Assembly: GCA_025345505.1 (NCBI GenBank)
Contig: JANVCC010000270.1
Span: 7,767,426-7,831,425, forward strand
DNA from: Todiramphus chloris collaris
Lineage: Eukaryota > Chordata > Aves > Coraciiformes > Alcedinidae
Direction of reading: 5' to 3'
Length of the DNA stretch: 64,000 nucleotides
In this document: positions 14,139-25,750 of the stretch, piece after piece
Position numbering within the stretch: position 1 is the first letter of the stretch
How the letters are laid out: the number at the start of each line of letters is the position of its first letter
Made by a program: the position numbers and the translations under genes
Notes under the pieces: generated by a model
Seen by the model: the letters and a program-made list of their open reading frames with translations, nothing else
Told to the model about the DNA's origin: nothing
Database searches by the model: none

Positions 14139-14258
14139 CTGTATGATAATATAGACAAAGACAACGCTGAAGACAGATTCAGAAGCCAGGAATTTAGAAA
14201 CCAATTTCAACATTTCAGCCTACAGAGATCACTAAATAAAGGATTTCAACAACTGTAG
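14139..14258 (+). other. Candidate terminal coding segment (weak)
   Basis: After ATCCTGCAG at 14130-14138, one frame reads 39 codons to a TAG stop at 14256-14258. The implied peptide is unusually protein-like in composition: charged and glutamine/asparagine-rich, with no Cys or Trp, beginning LYDNIDKDNAEDRFRS. An AATAAA string lies inside the segment. Against it, the polypyrimidine tract is poor, and 40 open codons arise by chance about one time in seven. I do not recognise the peptide. Confidence 0.1.
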
Positions 14259-17200
14259 GCAATGTTTTTGTTTGTAAAAGTGGGTGCTTAGTACAGTCAG
14301 ATGATGAATTAAGGACAGACGGAATATATCAGAATATACTTTCCCACACATCCAGTACGATTGAGCATTAATACATTTTCATCCCTTTGTAATTATTTTC
14401 TCTTTGCAGCTATTTCCAGATTGTTACCATCTGTAATTGTGACACTTTTACAAGAAAATTGATTCAGTCAAGTCAGTTTGTGATTTTTATTATTGTTGTC
14501 ATTGTTTCAAATCCAGAACCTTCTAACTTGGCTTGAAAGCTTCAAACCTTTTTTATATTGTGCAACCAATAACTAGCTCAATTTTAGTCAGAAACCTGCC
14601 CTTTTTTTGCTCTTAAAACTTTACATAGAGTTAGATGCTCCCTAGCAGACAATGGTCAAGTGCTCTGGTGACATTCCAGTAAAGATATGAGCTATTTTGC
14701 AAACTAAAGAGATTGTGGACTAAGGAGGCAGGCATTTAATAGCTGGTTTTGAAAGATGTGCACTGGACAATGGGAGAAATAGCTTTATTGTAAACATGAA
14801 TTGTATGAAGGAGACAAGCTGCGGGGCTGACTAAATTGAATTCTTTCAGGACAAAGGTAGTTTGAGAAACTGTCCTTTGAAAATGCAGTCACGTGGTGCC
14901 AGTTGCCTCCTGCGAGATGCTGAAGTGTTGCTGCCATTGAAGGCAAGTCCATTAGCACATTCTGGAGCTCTTGATAGAAGTTATCGTAGGTTTAATGAGA
15001 CAGAAAGTACTGGAATGATTTGTGGGCGCTGTGCGTGTTTGAAACAACCCCAAACACACCGTTTGAAATGGATCCATCTCCAATCAACTTCTCTGTGCTG
15101 TGTTTTCAGGGAAAACCAGACTAAAAAACAATTTTTGAGTAATTTTCAAAATAACTTCTCGAAATGCCAATTCACAGAAAGCAGCAGGGGTTGCATTCTT
15201 GTTTAGTGAAGGCTAAGAAACAAGTGCTTCTGATAAAATGAAAACATCAGTGATTTTGAAAGTGGCTTCAAAGTGATGTGAACACTCGAAATAAATTAAT
15301 GGGGAAGCATTTCTTCTGAAAGATGAAAAAAGAATTAGTGCCAATTTTCCACTAACACCGTTTTAGTGATAAAAAGGTGTTGGGGACGATATTAACAGTG
15401 GGGAGGGAAAAACCTGCTCTGTGACACAGTGTGGTTGCTTTGCCTGCTGATGCGTGTGGCATTAATACCTTTAGAGGTATATGCTTGTGTACCTGGGTGA
15501 TGAGGGTCTAGCTGCTTGTTGTCCAGTTGTTTGCCAAGTCTGTCTGAGTCACTATCACGAGTAAGTAGCTCATGTACAAGCTCTGGATTGTAGTGAACCC
15601 CAGGCTTTTGTAAACTTCGAGACTTGGCCTTGGACCAAGATGCTTGTGGCTTTGCGCTGTCCCATGAGAGCTTTCCTGTGCAAGCTGGTGTTTGCTGGAG
15701 GAGGTGGTGGTTGATTGACCCTTATTCCAGCAGTGAGGTTTGAACAGCAGAAGAATTTCAGCTTCTGAAACCAGAGGTCTGATGGGTAAAGCAAAGCAAG
15801 ACATTTTGTTACCTGAGATATGCCATAGTAGATGTCACCTGCTGTGATGATGGATAAGCGATGTATTTTATGTATTGTTCATCCTTATAGTAAGCTGGCT
15901 TCCTGCTGGAAGTGTGTGTTACTTTATCACGCTATTAAAAGTAGTGATTTTAATGGCAGGTGAACATGAAATGCTTGTGTTTAGATCAGACCTTACATAT
16001 GTAGTGGTTGCACATGTGAAACATAAGAGCAAACAGTGAATTTATTTACAGAGAAAAACTTGCCATGTTTTCAGCAGCTTCATTGATGAAGCAATTGCTG
16101 TAGGTTAAAACTGGATAATAAAATGACTGTCCAGATGTCATGGCAAGGGGAAAAAAAAAAAAAAAAGAAGAGGCCTAGGAGCTAATCTATATGAAAATGG
16201 AGAAAAGATGAGGGGGTGCCATGAATGGGCATTTTCCTGGCAAAATGGGTAGGGTTCCTGTAAAACTTAGTGGAAGTTGTTTTCTTGTGAACTTCAGTGA
16301 GAAGGAAGAGCAGCCCCAAGATCAGGCAATTAACACTGGCACCAAAAAATGATTTGAATGATGAGCCTTCCTGTAAGTGATGAATGTAGAATGGCTTGCT
16401 AATGATTAATGCATATTTTGTATTAATAAATCATATTAATTGTTCTCTTCCTCTTTCCCTTTGCATTTTTTCCCCTCTCTCTGAGTCCAAAACCAAAAAG
16501 ATGTCCAAGCAGAGATGATGATGCTTGGGTCCAGACAATGTTAAAGGACATTCAGACCAAAATTTTATATTCCTTGTAAAACTACCTATCTGAATTAGGT
16601 AGATGTCTGAGGATATTGTCACGGTTTACTACAAGCTGCCTGTTGCCAACTACAGTTTTCTAACGTGTGGCTTTCATATCTTTATACTGTTACATGACAT
16701 TGCATTATTTACAGCCGTTAATTGCTACAGATACGACTCCTATATCCCAAGGGGGCAGAGCATGGAGATAAATATGAGAAAATGAACTTCAAATTAAAAA
16801 AATAAAACACAGAACATAATCACATTGCCCAGATTTTTTTTTTCTGAAACTGTAGAAAGATACAGGCTACCAGAAGAAGCTAGGCTGAAATTAGTAGTAG
16901 TACTTAGGAGCAGATAATGTACATAATGTGATTTAAATCACTGTGCATTTTGGAGTCAGAGCAGAGTAAGAGATTTGAAAAAAGTCTGAAGATTTATCTA
17001 CTCATCCAAGCCCTAAATTGGGGGAATACTTCAGCATGTCCTTGTCCCCTAACTTTTCAGGTTTGCACGTGAGAAAACCCTTGACATAAGCCTTTATTTT
17101 GGAAGGTAGGCATCTGCTGAGCACTCTTCTGGAACTTATAATGGCACAAGGGACACCCCTTGGGGAAAGAGGAGGGTAAGGTAATTGCAGTGTTAGCCTG

Positions 17201-17844
17201 CAGTGACCTCAGATTTGTTTCTCAGTTTGTCATCTTCCTGAGGGAAGTTATTCAAAGTGATTATGCTCTTTCTTCTTTGTACATAAGAGTCCCTGGAAAG
17301 CCCTGCCCTCTTCCCTCAAGTATTTTGAGGATGATTGTTGGGCACCAGGCACTTACTTGCCATTTTGGTCCTTGAAAATTATTTCCCTTTATTAACTACA
17401 GCGAAAACACCCAAAAGACAACGTGTCCACCTGGTTTTCATCAGAAAACATTCCAGAAAATGAACTGAAAAATATACACAGGGTACTGTAAAATATGTAG
17501 AGAGTCCTGAAAGCTGTTCTGCATGTTAAGTTTTACAAGTTAAGGTACTTGCATTATTAAAAGCTGCTTACCTCAATGGGATGGTGCAGTCTTCAGTCCA
17601 CTCCAAACGTTTTCAGCAGCTCGTTTTGAGTTTAGTACAGCTCCCTGTAATGGTCACCTGCAACCACCCCTGAGTTTCAGACACAAAGCTGAACAAAGCT
17701 TGTAAGCTGCAATACTAAGAAAAGCAGACAGAAGCAGATCAAAATGGTCCGATTTGGAGCATACATCCAACATAAATTTTTACTTCTTTTATTGAAGAAA
17801 AGTGTTTTCATGAAATGAAGTCCAGGTCCCATTGTAGGTTTGGT
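14259..17844. other. Non-genic, AT-leaning sequence
   Basis: This stretch contains an A16 run at 16151-16166 and several short T-rich runs. There is no recognisable repeat family or gene. The minus-strand frame at 17808-18134 overlaps the G-quadruplex motif and has no recognisable domain. Confidence 0.5.
16151..16166. repeat. A16 homopolymer
   Basis: Sixteen consecutive adenines follow four guanines. No retroposon body is evident upstream, so I call it a simple A tract rather than a retroposed tail. Confidence 0.9.
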
Positions 17845-17863
17845 GGGGAAGGGGGAGGGTGGG
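17845..17863 (+). other. G-quadruplex motif with very short loops
   Basis: The plus strand reads GGGGAAGGGGGAGGGTGGG: four runs of at least three guanines separated by loops of 2, 1 and 1 nt. Motifs of this form (short one- or two-base loops) are known to favour stable parallel quadruplexes. It lies at the left edge of the ORF-poor AT-rich block at 18.1-20.0 kb. Confidence 0.8.
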
Positions 17864-18805
17864 TGGCTTTGCCATCTTCAGCACCCCTGTGAATTCTAAA
17901 ACAATTAAGAAATCTTCTTAAGGAGGTACTTAATGGTAAAACAGATAAAAATAAGCATACTGGCCATTTTCTAGGCAGCTGGATCATTAAATGGAGACCG
18001 GGATTTTGAAGTTCAAGAGGAAAAATTCCAAAGGGTGATAAGAATTCTATGGAGAAAATGTCTGAATTGTTTGCCCGGTGTCTTTTAAGGTCTGATATTG
18101 CACGAGGAGTTTCCCATTCAAGGACTGATGACACTTAATTCTGATTAATCTTTGGCATTTGAGGAGATTACAACTGGAAGTGACAAAAATCCATCCTTTG
18201 AAGAGTAAAGTCCTGTTTTATTCATAGTGATGAAGCATTCTTGGGTGCAGTAATTTAAGTATTTCTTTTTCCCTGACACCATCTCTTGATAGCACGTTAA
18301 CTACCGAAGCTACCTTAGTGAAGGTGGTACTCAGGAGGGTCTTGTGCATGTAGCAAAGTGTCTGATGATGCCTTGAGGATGATGATGGAGAGTAGTGGGC
18401 TGTGTTTGTCTGTAATGATAATTATGTTCTCAGCAAATTTATGAGTTGTTTGACACCGTGGTGAAGATCACGTCTCTATTATCCAGAAGAAGGAGCAATA
18501 TAGAATCTATGGATATATATTTTTTTAATCTTGTTCTTTTTCCTTATTAGCTCTAAAGTAAACTTTCAAGTTCTTTGAGTTCCTATAAAATATATCTAAT
18601 TAATTTGCGTGTTTCATTTTTTAATGTTTTTTATTTTCTACTGTCAAAATAGGCATTATTTTAAATGTGTTCTAGGAAAGAGATCAGCGCCCTGAATTAT
18701 TTGTTGCATATAAATTACACCATAAACAACCTACTTCCTGTTGTTTGTAAGCCTGTTATCACTGACTGTGTTTGTTTTAAGCATTAGGTGCATCTATTTT
18801 GGTCT

Positions 18806-18870
18806 ATGGATTATTCATGACGAGTTCATTTCAGCTAGACAATGCTTGTGATATATAATGGATTATCCAT
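18806..18870. promoter_or_regulatory. Paired palindromic homeodomain-like sites, 52 bp apart
   Basis: ATGGATTATCCAT at 18858-18870 is a perfect 13-bp palindrome around a central T. It contains GGATTA, the core recognised by OTX/PITX-type homeodomains, and overlaps TAATGGATTA at 18856-18865, a two-half-site arrangement. A 12/13 copy, ATGGATTATTCAT, lies at 18806-18818. The start-to-start spacing is 52 bp, close to five helical turns, so the two sites would face the same side of the DNA. Confidence 0.35.
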
Positions 18871-19202
18871 CACATATGTTTGGGCTTCTTTTCCACGTTT
18901 CCTTATTGGGTGACTGAAGCTTTTTTTTGAAGAAAGGAATAGTGGTTAAAATTTGTGAGATCATCGTGAGCCAAAAGTATTTTGCAAATGACCTAGCAAT
19001 TATCTGCATACAATGAATAATACAAGTCAGTGACTAATATCAGAGCTCACTCATTTAATGACTTAATTCTGAATTAGTTCACCGTTTGACCACCTCTACT
19101 TACTTTATCCAACTAGTGTGGGATGTAGGCTAATTCTCTTTCCTTCCTCACTGTGGCTGTACATTGATCTGACTCCACTTATGTTGACAGAATTCTAATT
19201 CC

Positions 19203-19245
19203 CATGCAGAGATGTAAATGATGAGAGAGACATGCTCTCTGCATG
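19203..19245. repeat. 10-bp perfect inverted repeat
   Basis: CATGCAGAGA at 19203-19212 is exactly complementary to TCTCTGCATG at 19236-19245, with a 23-nt loop. A smaller inverted repeat (AGAGAG and CTCTCT) is nested in the loop and right arm. It may be a chance hairpin or part of a regulatory element. Confidence 0.6.
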
Positions 19246-19981
19246 CAACTGTCAAACAAATGTGATCAGACTCCGTACTGGGTATTGTGTTTATGCTACT
19301 CTAGTGCAGTAATGACAGTTGAGACTGGCTCAAATCATGCCCTAATATCACCCTGCTATCCCAGAGCTCAATTACGTAGAACGGTTTGCATGCAGTGTTA
19401 ATTTAAAAGAGCAAGAACAAATATTCCAAATGGTTTGGGTCGATTAGGTACTACTGCTTCCTGACTGGAGTGGTGATGTGGCACATGCATGACCCACTGG
19501 ATTCTATTTGAATCATCAGTTAACACTTGAGATTTGGAACAATTTGAAGTTGTCTACTTTCTTGCCAATTACTCCACAAGACTGAGATTTGAGAGAGCTT
19601 CTTGACAAGAAAAATGTAAGTAGTGGTTATATGTGAAGTGTCTGTCATGAAAAATCTTAAAGATTTTGGCTCGGTGGTCAGAAAACAAACCCATTTCCTG
19701 TGAGTTTAGCAACTCTGTCATGAATTATCTCAGTTTGTTTAACACAGTTTTCAAAGGTGTGTTTTTTGTTAATACTGTGTATGGTAAGTGCTACAATTTT
19801 CCTGACAGCTTGGATAAGAAGTGATGAACACAGTGAATAAGCTCCACCAAACAGGGCCAGGAATGGTATCTGTTCTAGTAATGTCAGTTCGTCTTAATAG
19901 TGCATTATTTGGCACTATACCTTTATTGCATTTTATAGCTTTCTTTCCCTCTCACCCTTCCTTCTCCATAACCATCCCCCC

Positions 19982-20013
19982 AAATAAAAATAAATAAATA
20001 CATAAATGAATAA
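19982..20013. repeat. Imperfect AAAT tetranucleotide tract
   Basis: A short imperfect run of AAAT/TAAA units (AAATAAAAATAAATAAATACATAA-like). Simple sequence, with no transposon body in front of it. Confidence 0.7.
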
Positions 20014-20155
20014 AGTCATGTTGTCACATATTTGTATTTCCCTTGGTAACATCCAAAGGAATAGCAGGACTCTTGGGGTATGGGATAGATGTTCAAGTGT
20101 TTCTCAAGTTTGTTCCCTGACAAAGCTACATCTTTCAGAGACTTGCAATAGATAC

Positions 20156-20227
20156 TCTCCTTCTTTCCCCCCTCTTTCCTCTCCTTCTTTCCCCCCTCTT
20201 TCCTCTCCTTCTTTCCCCCCTCTTTCC
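20156..20227. repeat. Minisatellite: three perfect 24-bp pyrimidine units
   Basis: Three identical head-to-tail copies of a 24-bp all-pyrimidine unit (TCTCC, TTCTTTCCCCCC, TCTTTCC) occupy 20156-20179, 20180-20203 and 20204-20227, followed by further pyrimidine sequence to about 20243. Perfect identity suggests recent expansion. Because 24 is a multiple of three, both strands show repetitive peptides, which are artefacts. Mirror-symmetric polypyrimidine runs can form triplex (H-DNA). Confidence 0.92.
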
Positions 20228-20243
20228 TTTTCTTCTCCTTTTT

Positions 20244-23200
20244 CATCATTTTTTGGCAAGTGACTTGTTTTCCAGTGAAAGCTGTTGCCTTTACTGTAAA
20301 TGACCATTCAGAACTTTGAGCACAGTAAGAATAATGTTTCTGTTTGGCTAGAAAACGTGAGCTTAGGGATAATCTCCTACCTCTTCTCATACAAAGAGAT
20401 CTGTTAATGAGCCAGCACATTACTCAGATGCTGGCAGCAGAGAGCCTGCATTTTAGAATGAGAGCTAACTTAAAAAATATCCATCAACTTGATAATATGT
20501 CAGCTGACTGTACCTTCCTGCAAATAAAAGTCCAGTTTGCTAGGTACTGAAGACTTAGTTCTTTTAACATAGATTGTTCTGAAGTTTCAATAGCCATCAT
20601 TTTATTCTTACATACAAAGAAAGAGCTATTTCAGGTTCCCTGTGTTAGTGGTAAATTTACTGTTGGTAAGGAGGAAAAACTCGGTTTTGTTCTATCTTTC
20701 ATGAATGACAGTAGAATTATTTTATCTACCAAATGAACTAAGTCTGGAGGTCTGGATATTAGCAGAATCAAATATGATCTCAGCCTAGCTTCACTGCTTA
20801 TTTTCTGATGTGTGTGGGGCAGGCAATGTGATAGAAAACCTAAGAAACTTGCCAGATCCTCCTAGTTCTGAACTAATTTCACTTTCTAGTTTTCATGTGC
20901 TGATGCTGAGCTGTTTTGAGGTTCCTGTCAGTGCAGGGAGCTATTTAAATAAATGCATCTCTTTGCTTAGGCAAGTCACAGAGCAGCAGTAGCTAATAGT
21001 TTGGTATATATTTCAGACGTAGGCTCTATTTTGAGTCATGTCCACAGTTGCACATGAGCATCACTTCTCTGTGTTGCTGTCCCTGCTAACTGGAAGGACA
21101 GTAAAGAAGTCTGCAGGAATTAGTGGTTGTCTTTTGGAATTTGGGGAGAACGTCTACTAAACTGAGTAAACTCTCTTCATTTTTGCTACTTTTAATAATG
21201 GATATTGTATTCCACATACATTGCCTAGCTCAGTTGCAGGTGGTTTCTACATCTAGAAGGCAAGGAACCGTTTCCTTTTGTCAGGAGCCACAGTAGGGGC
21301 TGAAGAGTTGTGGGGAGGGACCCTTGTGGAAGGAGATGGTCTTTAACCATCACTCATCTGCTCCCATTCTGAGTATGACCATGCATAGGGTTGTAGCTGC
21401 GCAGGAGCTTCAGTGGCTTGAGTAAATGCTCATTTTCAGGTAAGGTACTAAATGAGATAGTACTCTTGTTAAGGTATTGAGGTGGTGATCTGGGCAAGAT
21501 TGAAAGAAACAGTCCCAGAAATCATGAAATCACTGGTGGCATGTTGTGCAGCTTTTCCTTCATAGGTTACCACATCACCTCTTATTAGGAAGATAAAGAC
21601 AGAAGTGCTTCTGTAACTGAAAATGAAGTTCCTCTTCCCCTGCCTCTGTGCTGTAGGTAGTGTGACTGTATAGCAGGGGTTCTGCCACCCCAGAAAGAGA
21701 ATCAACATATGTGTTGGCTGCCAGAGAGAATCCAGACTTCCACGGACAATTCAAATGGATCTTCTGGTTGGAGAACCTCCCAACCCAACTGAAACAGTCT
21801 TCTTTTGTCTGAGCTGAAGTCCTGTTCTCTTTGAATAGGTCTGTTCTCTGACTGCTTACAAAGTCGTTGCTGTTTTGGCATCTTTCCTGATGTTTTTATG
21901 ATACTCATTTTTAATGTACTGCATATTTTTCATTTTGGGACAGTCCTCAACAATTTGCCCATAAATGCCACTTCAGCTGGGTGAATGCTGCTTTTTATCA
22001 CCACGCTGCTAAAGGCGTTTCTGTTGTTTTCCCAGACCACTGCTCTGGTTTGTTGGTGTTGAAACCAGTTCCAACACGGGCACAACGGGTTAATATTTTC
22101 TTGCTTGTTTATGCAGCAGTTGCAGCTCTGAAACCAACCTGTACCAGGCAACAGCCTGCAGCCGTTTTCACAGAGATACACAGAAAGACCTGCACATATT
22201 TCTTGAGAGGAAAATTTTTGGGGCTGGAGAGAGGCAAGACAGGAAGGAGGAAAAAAACCTCTGGATATTGTCTGATGAAATACAATGGAACAGGAGAAAT
22301 GCTAACTTTCCCCTTTCACACCCTACACCAGTTTTCAGTGTGCAGCCTCGTGCTATATGGGAAAGGCCTCTTTGTTTCAAGATGCCTAGGTGAGGAGTGC
22401 ACAGCCTTCAGTGAACTGGCTGGGACAGACAGCCCAGAAAGCTTTGGGAGGAGCTGGTGGGAAAGGACACGGTGCCTACCCACGTTGTCCAGTGACCAGG
22501 GTAGCTCTGAACCATCACCATTGCTATTCCTGCTTTTCCAGATGGAAGTGAAATGACAACAGCCTCCTCTTTGGTCCTTTTAATTTCATCCCCTTTCTGG
22601 ATTAGATGTGCTGAGCAGTGGGGGAAAGGAGACAACACTGTCTCCTCAGATTCACCTTAGTTAGATGTTTATGTGGGTAGCACAGAAGAATCAATCCCCT
22701 TGCTTCGCTGTGGGAGACTATTAGTGAGATTAGGAACAGCAAGACTGGTCCCTGACAGCTTTAGTCCATGTTGAGGTTGTCTTCAACCCTGGGGGCTGTG
22801 GGGATTTTCTTTACAAGCTTCTGTGTAAAAAAGCCTCACCATAAAAATTCCTCTTTGTTTTTTAAACTAGCTTGGGCAGATACTTTAATTAAAAACTACC
22901 AGTGGCAGTACATAGCAGGGCACTGGAAACCCTTTCTCTGTAGCAGTTTCTCAGCACAAATGCCTCTATGTGGCTGTGGTCACATGTTTGATTGACTTGG
23001 TTCCCAAGCTGATGTTCACAGTACTGTATTCATCTTGTTCAGATGACTGTGACATGCTGCCTGAATGCACTGTTGCTGACAGTGAATGTGAGGAGAACCA
23101 GACAGTTGACAGCATCTCCATTTTTCAGAGCTGATGTAGGATGATCTGTCACATGATGCTGGGCCACAGCCTGTCATTTATACAGCTACAGCTGTAATGT

Positions 23201-25258
23201 GGGTAAAATGAGCAGAAATGACAGAGAAGTGACAAGGCGGGGGGGGAGGATGGGGGGGACACACCAACTATTTATGTCCATCTCCTCTCTCAAAATTGCA
23301 CAAGCATTGTTTTATTTGAATGAATGCTATATTGATCTCAGAACTGGGTTTGAGATCTACCTGTTAATGCTATGGGTTGGAACAGCACTGGCAGCCCATC
23401 CGTGCCTGCTGTTCAGGGTAATGTGTCTGCCCAGGGTGGGTGTCAGAGATCCTTTGAGCTGATTCTGTGCTCTATCCATTATGGCTGTTAGGGAAGCCTT
23501 TCTTCTTGTTGCTTGAAGTGCACAAGGAATAGCAACCAGAACCTTGGGACATTCAAAAAATTACCTTATCTTGAGCTAAATAACCATACTCTCAAGAATA
23601 AACATGCTCTCAAGCTGGGAGCTGTAACAGCCTTGTATATTTTGTAGGAGGTACAGAGGAAAAAGACCCCTAAGGATGTATTCAATGCTGCCATTCAGCA
23701 CCTAAAGTGGATTAAGGAACCATTTCTGGCAGGAGATTAATAGGTGATTGAAGCCACCCTTCCAGGTCAGCCAGCCTGTGGTCTCTGTACAGTTACTGGG
23801 GAGACAAGCATGGGGAACAAATAGCTCTGTGTATACAGTTCTTTTACCTTGATTTTCCTCTGTGCATCAGCTAATGCTGTTCCTTGTTTGAGTGGTCTTC
23901 CCTGTAATTTGGGAGTAATAGTTCTTGTAGCACTGGACTGTTGAGAGCTGTGCAAGGGAAATGCCGCTGCATCCTAAAGGCAGTATTCAGGAATGCATCT
24001 TCCCCTTGCTGTCTGCCTGTTTCCCCACCTTTTCCCATAGATGATCCCAACACAGGAGGCTGAACACGGTGGCAGAGGGGTGAGACATGAACTGTGCTGT
24101 CCCAGTTGCCTCCATACTTCACGTTGTGCCATGCTGATGGCCTGAACGTGCAGGGAACGTGATGTGCACTGACTTCCACACTTGGGTCTTGGGTGAGAAA
24201 CAGTACCAGGCTCCTTTCCATTCCTCTCATTCTCCATTCACCTTCTCACAAGCAAAGGGAAAGTCAGTGCTACTCAGCTTGCTCCTCTCTGGTTGCGAGG
24301 GTCACCCAGCTTGCACAGGGGTGTGGGTAAGGAACATTGTTCTTGTGCATCTTTAAAGTCTTGATTGACTCTGTAAATTGTATTCTTGTGCCTAACTTGG
24401 GCTAAAAAGAAAGCCCTGTGATATGTGTGGTACTTCTGTGACAAATGTTACATTTTTGTTAGTATCATGTACTTCTGTTGAGATGACTGGGGCACCACAC
24501 TTGACAATGATGAATTATTTACAGCAGACCAACAACCATTTATCCTGTGGTACCATCTGCCATAAAGATCACGTTTTGTCTTAGCGGTTTCCTCCCTTTG
24601 TTATTCTTTTAAACAATATTTGAAGATGTAGGAGCAGAGAGGAATGGATAACCACCTCTGGGCCATGGTTTCAGTGGTGTGTTCAGATGCTTCTGGACAA
24701 CAGTGTCAAAGGTTAAATGCTCTTGGCATTTGATGGGAAAAACTCTAACAAAGGTGAAGTGAATGATGCAAGCCTAGCATGAGCTTTAACTGTTTAGGAT
24801 GTTTTCCATGTGCATCCTTTGCTGGTCTCCTTGGTATAAGGGTCATGTTGTGGGCAAGGAGGAGGTGTGACTAGAGCAGAACTGGCAGATGGTCCCTTGA
24901 AGGTCGTTTCTTGTTGCTATCTCCTGTAGTGATGCCATATGCTATGCAGGGGGATGTTTCCTTCCTCTTCATGGAGTGTAAACTCATCAAAACAGTAAGT
25001 GCAGCATGCCATCAACTCTCAGCTCTTGAAGTTTCTCATTAGTTCTGTGGCTTTAAGATTTATATATTTTTTTTTTTTAATATGTTGTCAAAGAGTATGT
25101 GGAATAAGTATGTTGGAAAAGAAATGTAAAAAAACATCTGCCCATGTTGAAGGTGGAGGTTTTCTCTTTAGTGATTTAACTTTTCCTCCTGAAATTCTCT
25201 CTCTGGCTGTAAGATTTTTTTTTCTTCTAATTTTTTGTTGTTGTTGTTCTCCCCTAAG
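20244..25258. other. Non-genic unique sequence
   Basis: The 191-codon plus frame at 21981-22556 is the most prominent reading frame here, but it has no recognisable domain and a frame of this length is expected about once in the window by chance. A G-rich element lies at 23239-23258 and a T12 run at 25067-25078. I recognise no CR1 fragment. Confidence 0.5.
23239..23258 (+). other. G-rich quadruplex-capable tract
   Basis: A run of eight guanines (23239-23246), a short AGGAT spacer, then seven guanines (23252-23258). Each long run can supply two G-triplets, so the element can form a quadruplex. No promoter context is visible. Confidence 0.7.
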
Positions 25259-25396
25259 ATCTTTCCTTGTAACCTGTGAATGTCCAGAGCATGAACAGTG
25301 CCACATAAGAGACTGGGGGGAACTGAATGCCACCGCTGCTTCTCTTAGTAATGGCAAGTATTTCCAACAGAATCAAATACCCACAACAACTGGAGG
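25259..25396 (+). other. Candidate 138-nt exon (weak)
   Basis: A long T-rich tract ending in TCTCCCCTAAG precedes the segment, and GGGTAAGC follows it. Only one frame is open, encoding 45 full codons. The peptide includes a cysteine-rich start, TCECPEHEQC, and an N-glycosylation-type site (NAT). Phase is 2 at both ends. I do not recognise the family. The donor is moderate, and an open frame of this size has about a 10% chance in any one frame, so the call is tentative. The T-rich tract may simply be low-complexity DNA. Confidence 0.15.
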
Positions 25397-25574
25397 GTAA
25401 GCAGTGTGTCAGGCAGAAGAGGCTGGCAGTGTCTTGAACTGAGTGTTTCTGAGCTGCTTCTGCAAATTTTATTCAATGTCATAGTGGAGTCTTTCTCATC
25501 CAGAGTCCCCTGCTAAAAGCACATGAAAACCACTGAAGCCATTGTTGAGCTGTATAATACCTGATCTTCAGAAA

Positions 25575-25750
25575 GCGTTTTGTGTGTTTGGGTTGTGTTT
25601 TTTGTTTGCTTGGTTTTGTTGTTTTGTTTTTTGTTTGTTTGGTTTTTGTTGGGTTGGGTTTTTTTTGGTGTTTTTTTGTGGGGTGTTTTTTTTTTGGTTG
25701 TTTTTTGTGTGTGTTTGGTTTTTGTTTGTGTTTTTTCCCCTCTTTTTGTT
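25575..25750 (+). repeat. 176-nt adenine-free T/G-rich tract
   Basis: No adenine occurs in 176 consecutive bases on the plus strand; the sequence is made of TTTG, GGTTT and GTGTT words with a few cytosines near the right end. It is an irregular low-complexity tract rather than a clean microsatellite. It produces a false membrane-protein-like open frame (25542-25790) rich in Phe, Val, Trp and Cys. Confidence 0.9.

Larger units (their letters stand above)
18135..20005. promoter_or_regulatory. ORF-poor AT-rich block, possible conserved enhancer
   Basis: This is the longest interval in the window (1.87 kb) without a frame of 60 codons, and I recognise no transposon in it. It contains many AT-rich motifs of the kind found in vertebrate developmental enhancers: two near-identical 13-mers around GGATTA at 18806 and 18858, TAATGACAG near 19310, several TTAATT and TGTCA words, and a 10-bp inverted repeat at 19203-19245. 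Motif content alone is weak evidence; the enhancer reading is an inference. Confidence 0.3.

Noticed and set aside
20016..20420. Minus-strand frames with a repeated Lys/Glu/Gly-rich peptide
   Set aside because: The peptide repeat is the 24-bp minisatellite read in frame; there is no independent evidence of coding.
21981..22556. 191-codon plus-strand open frame
   Set aside because: No domain I recognise, overlapping frames on the other strand, and a chance expectation of about 0.6 such frames in the window.
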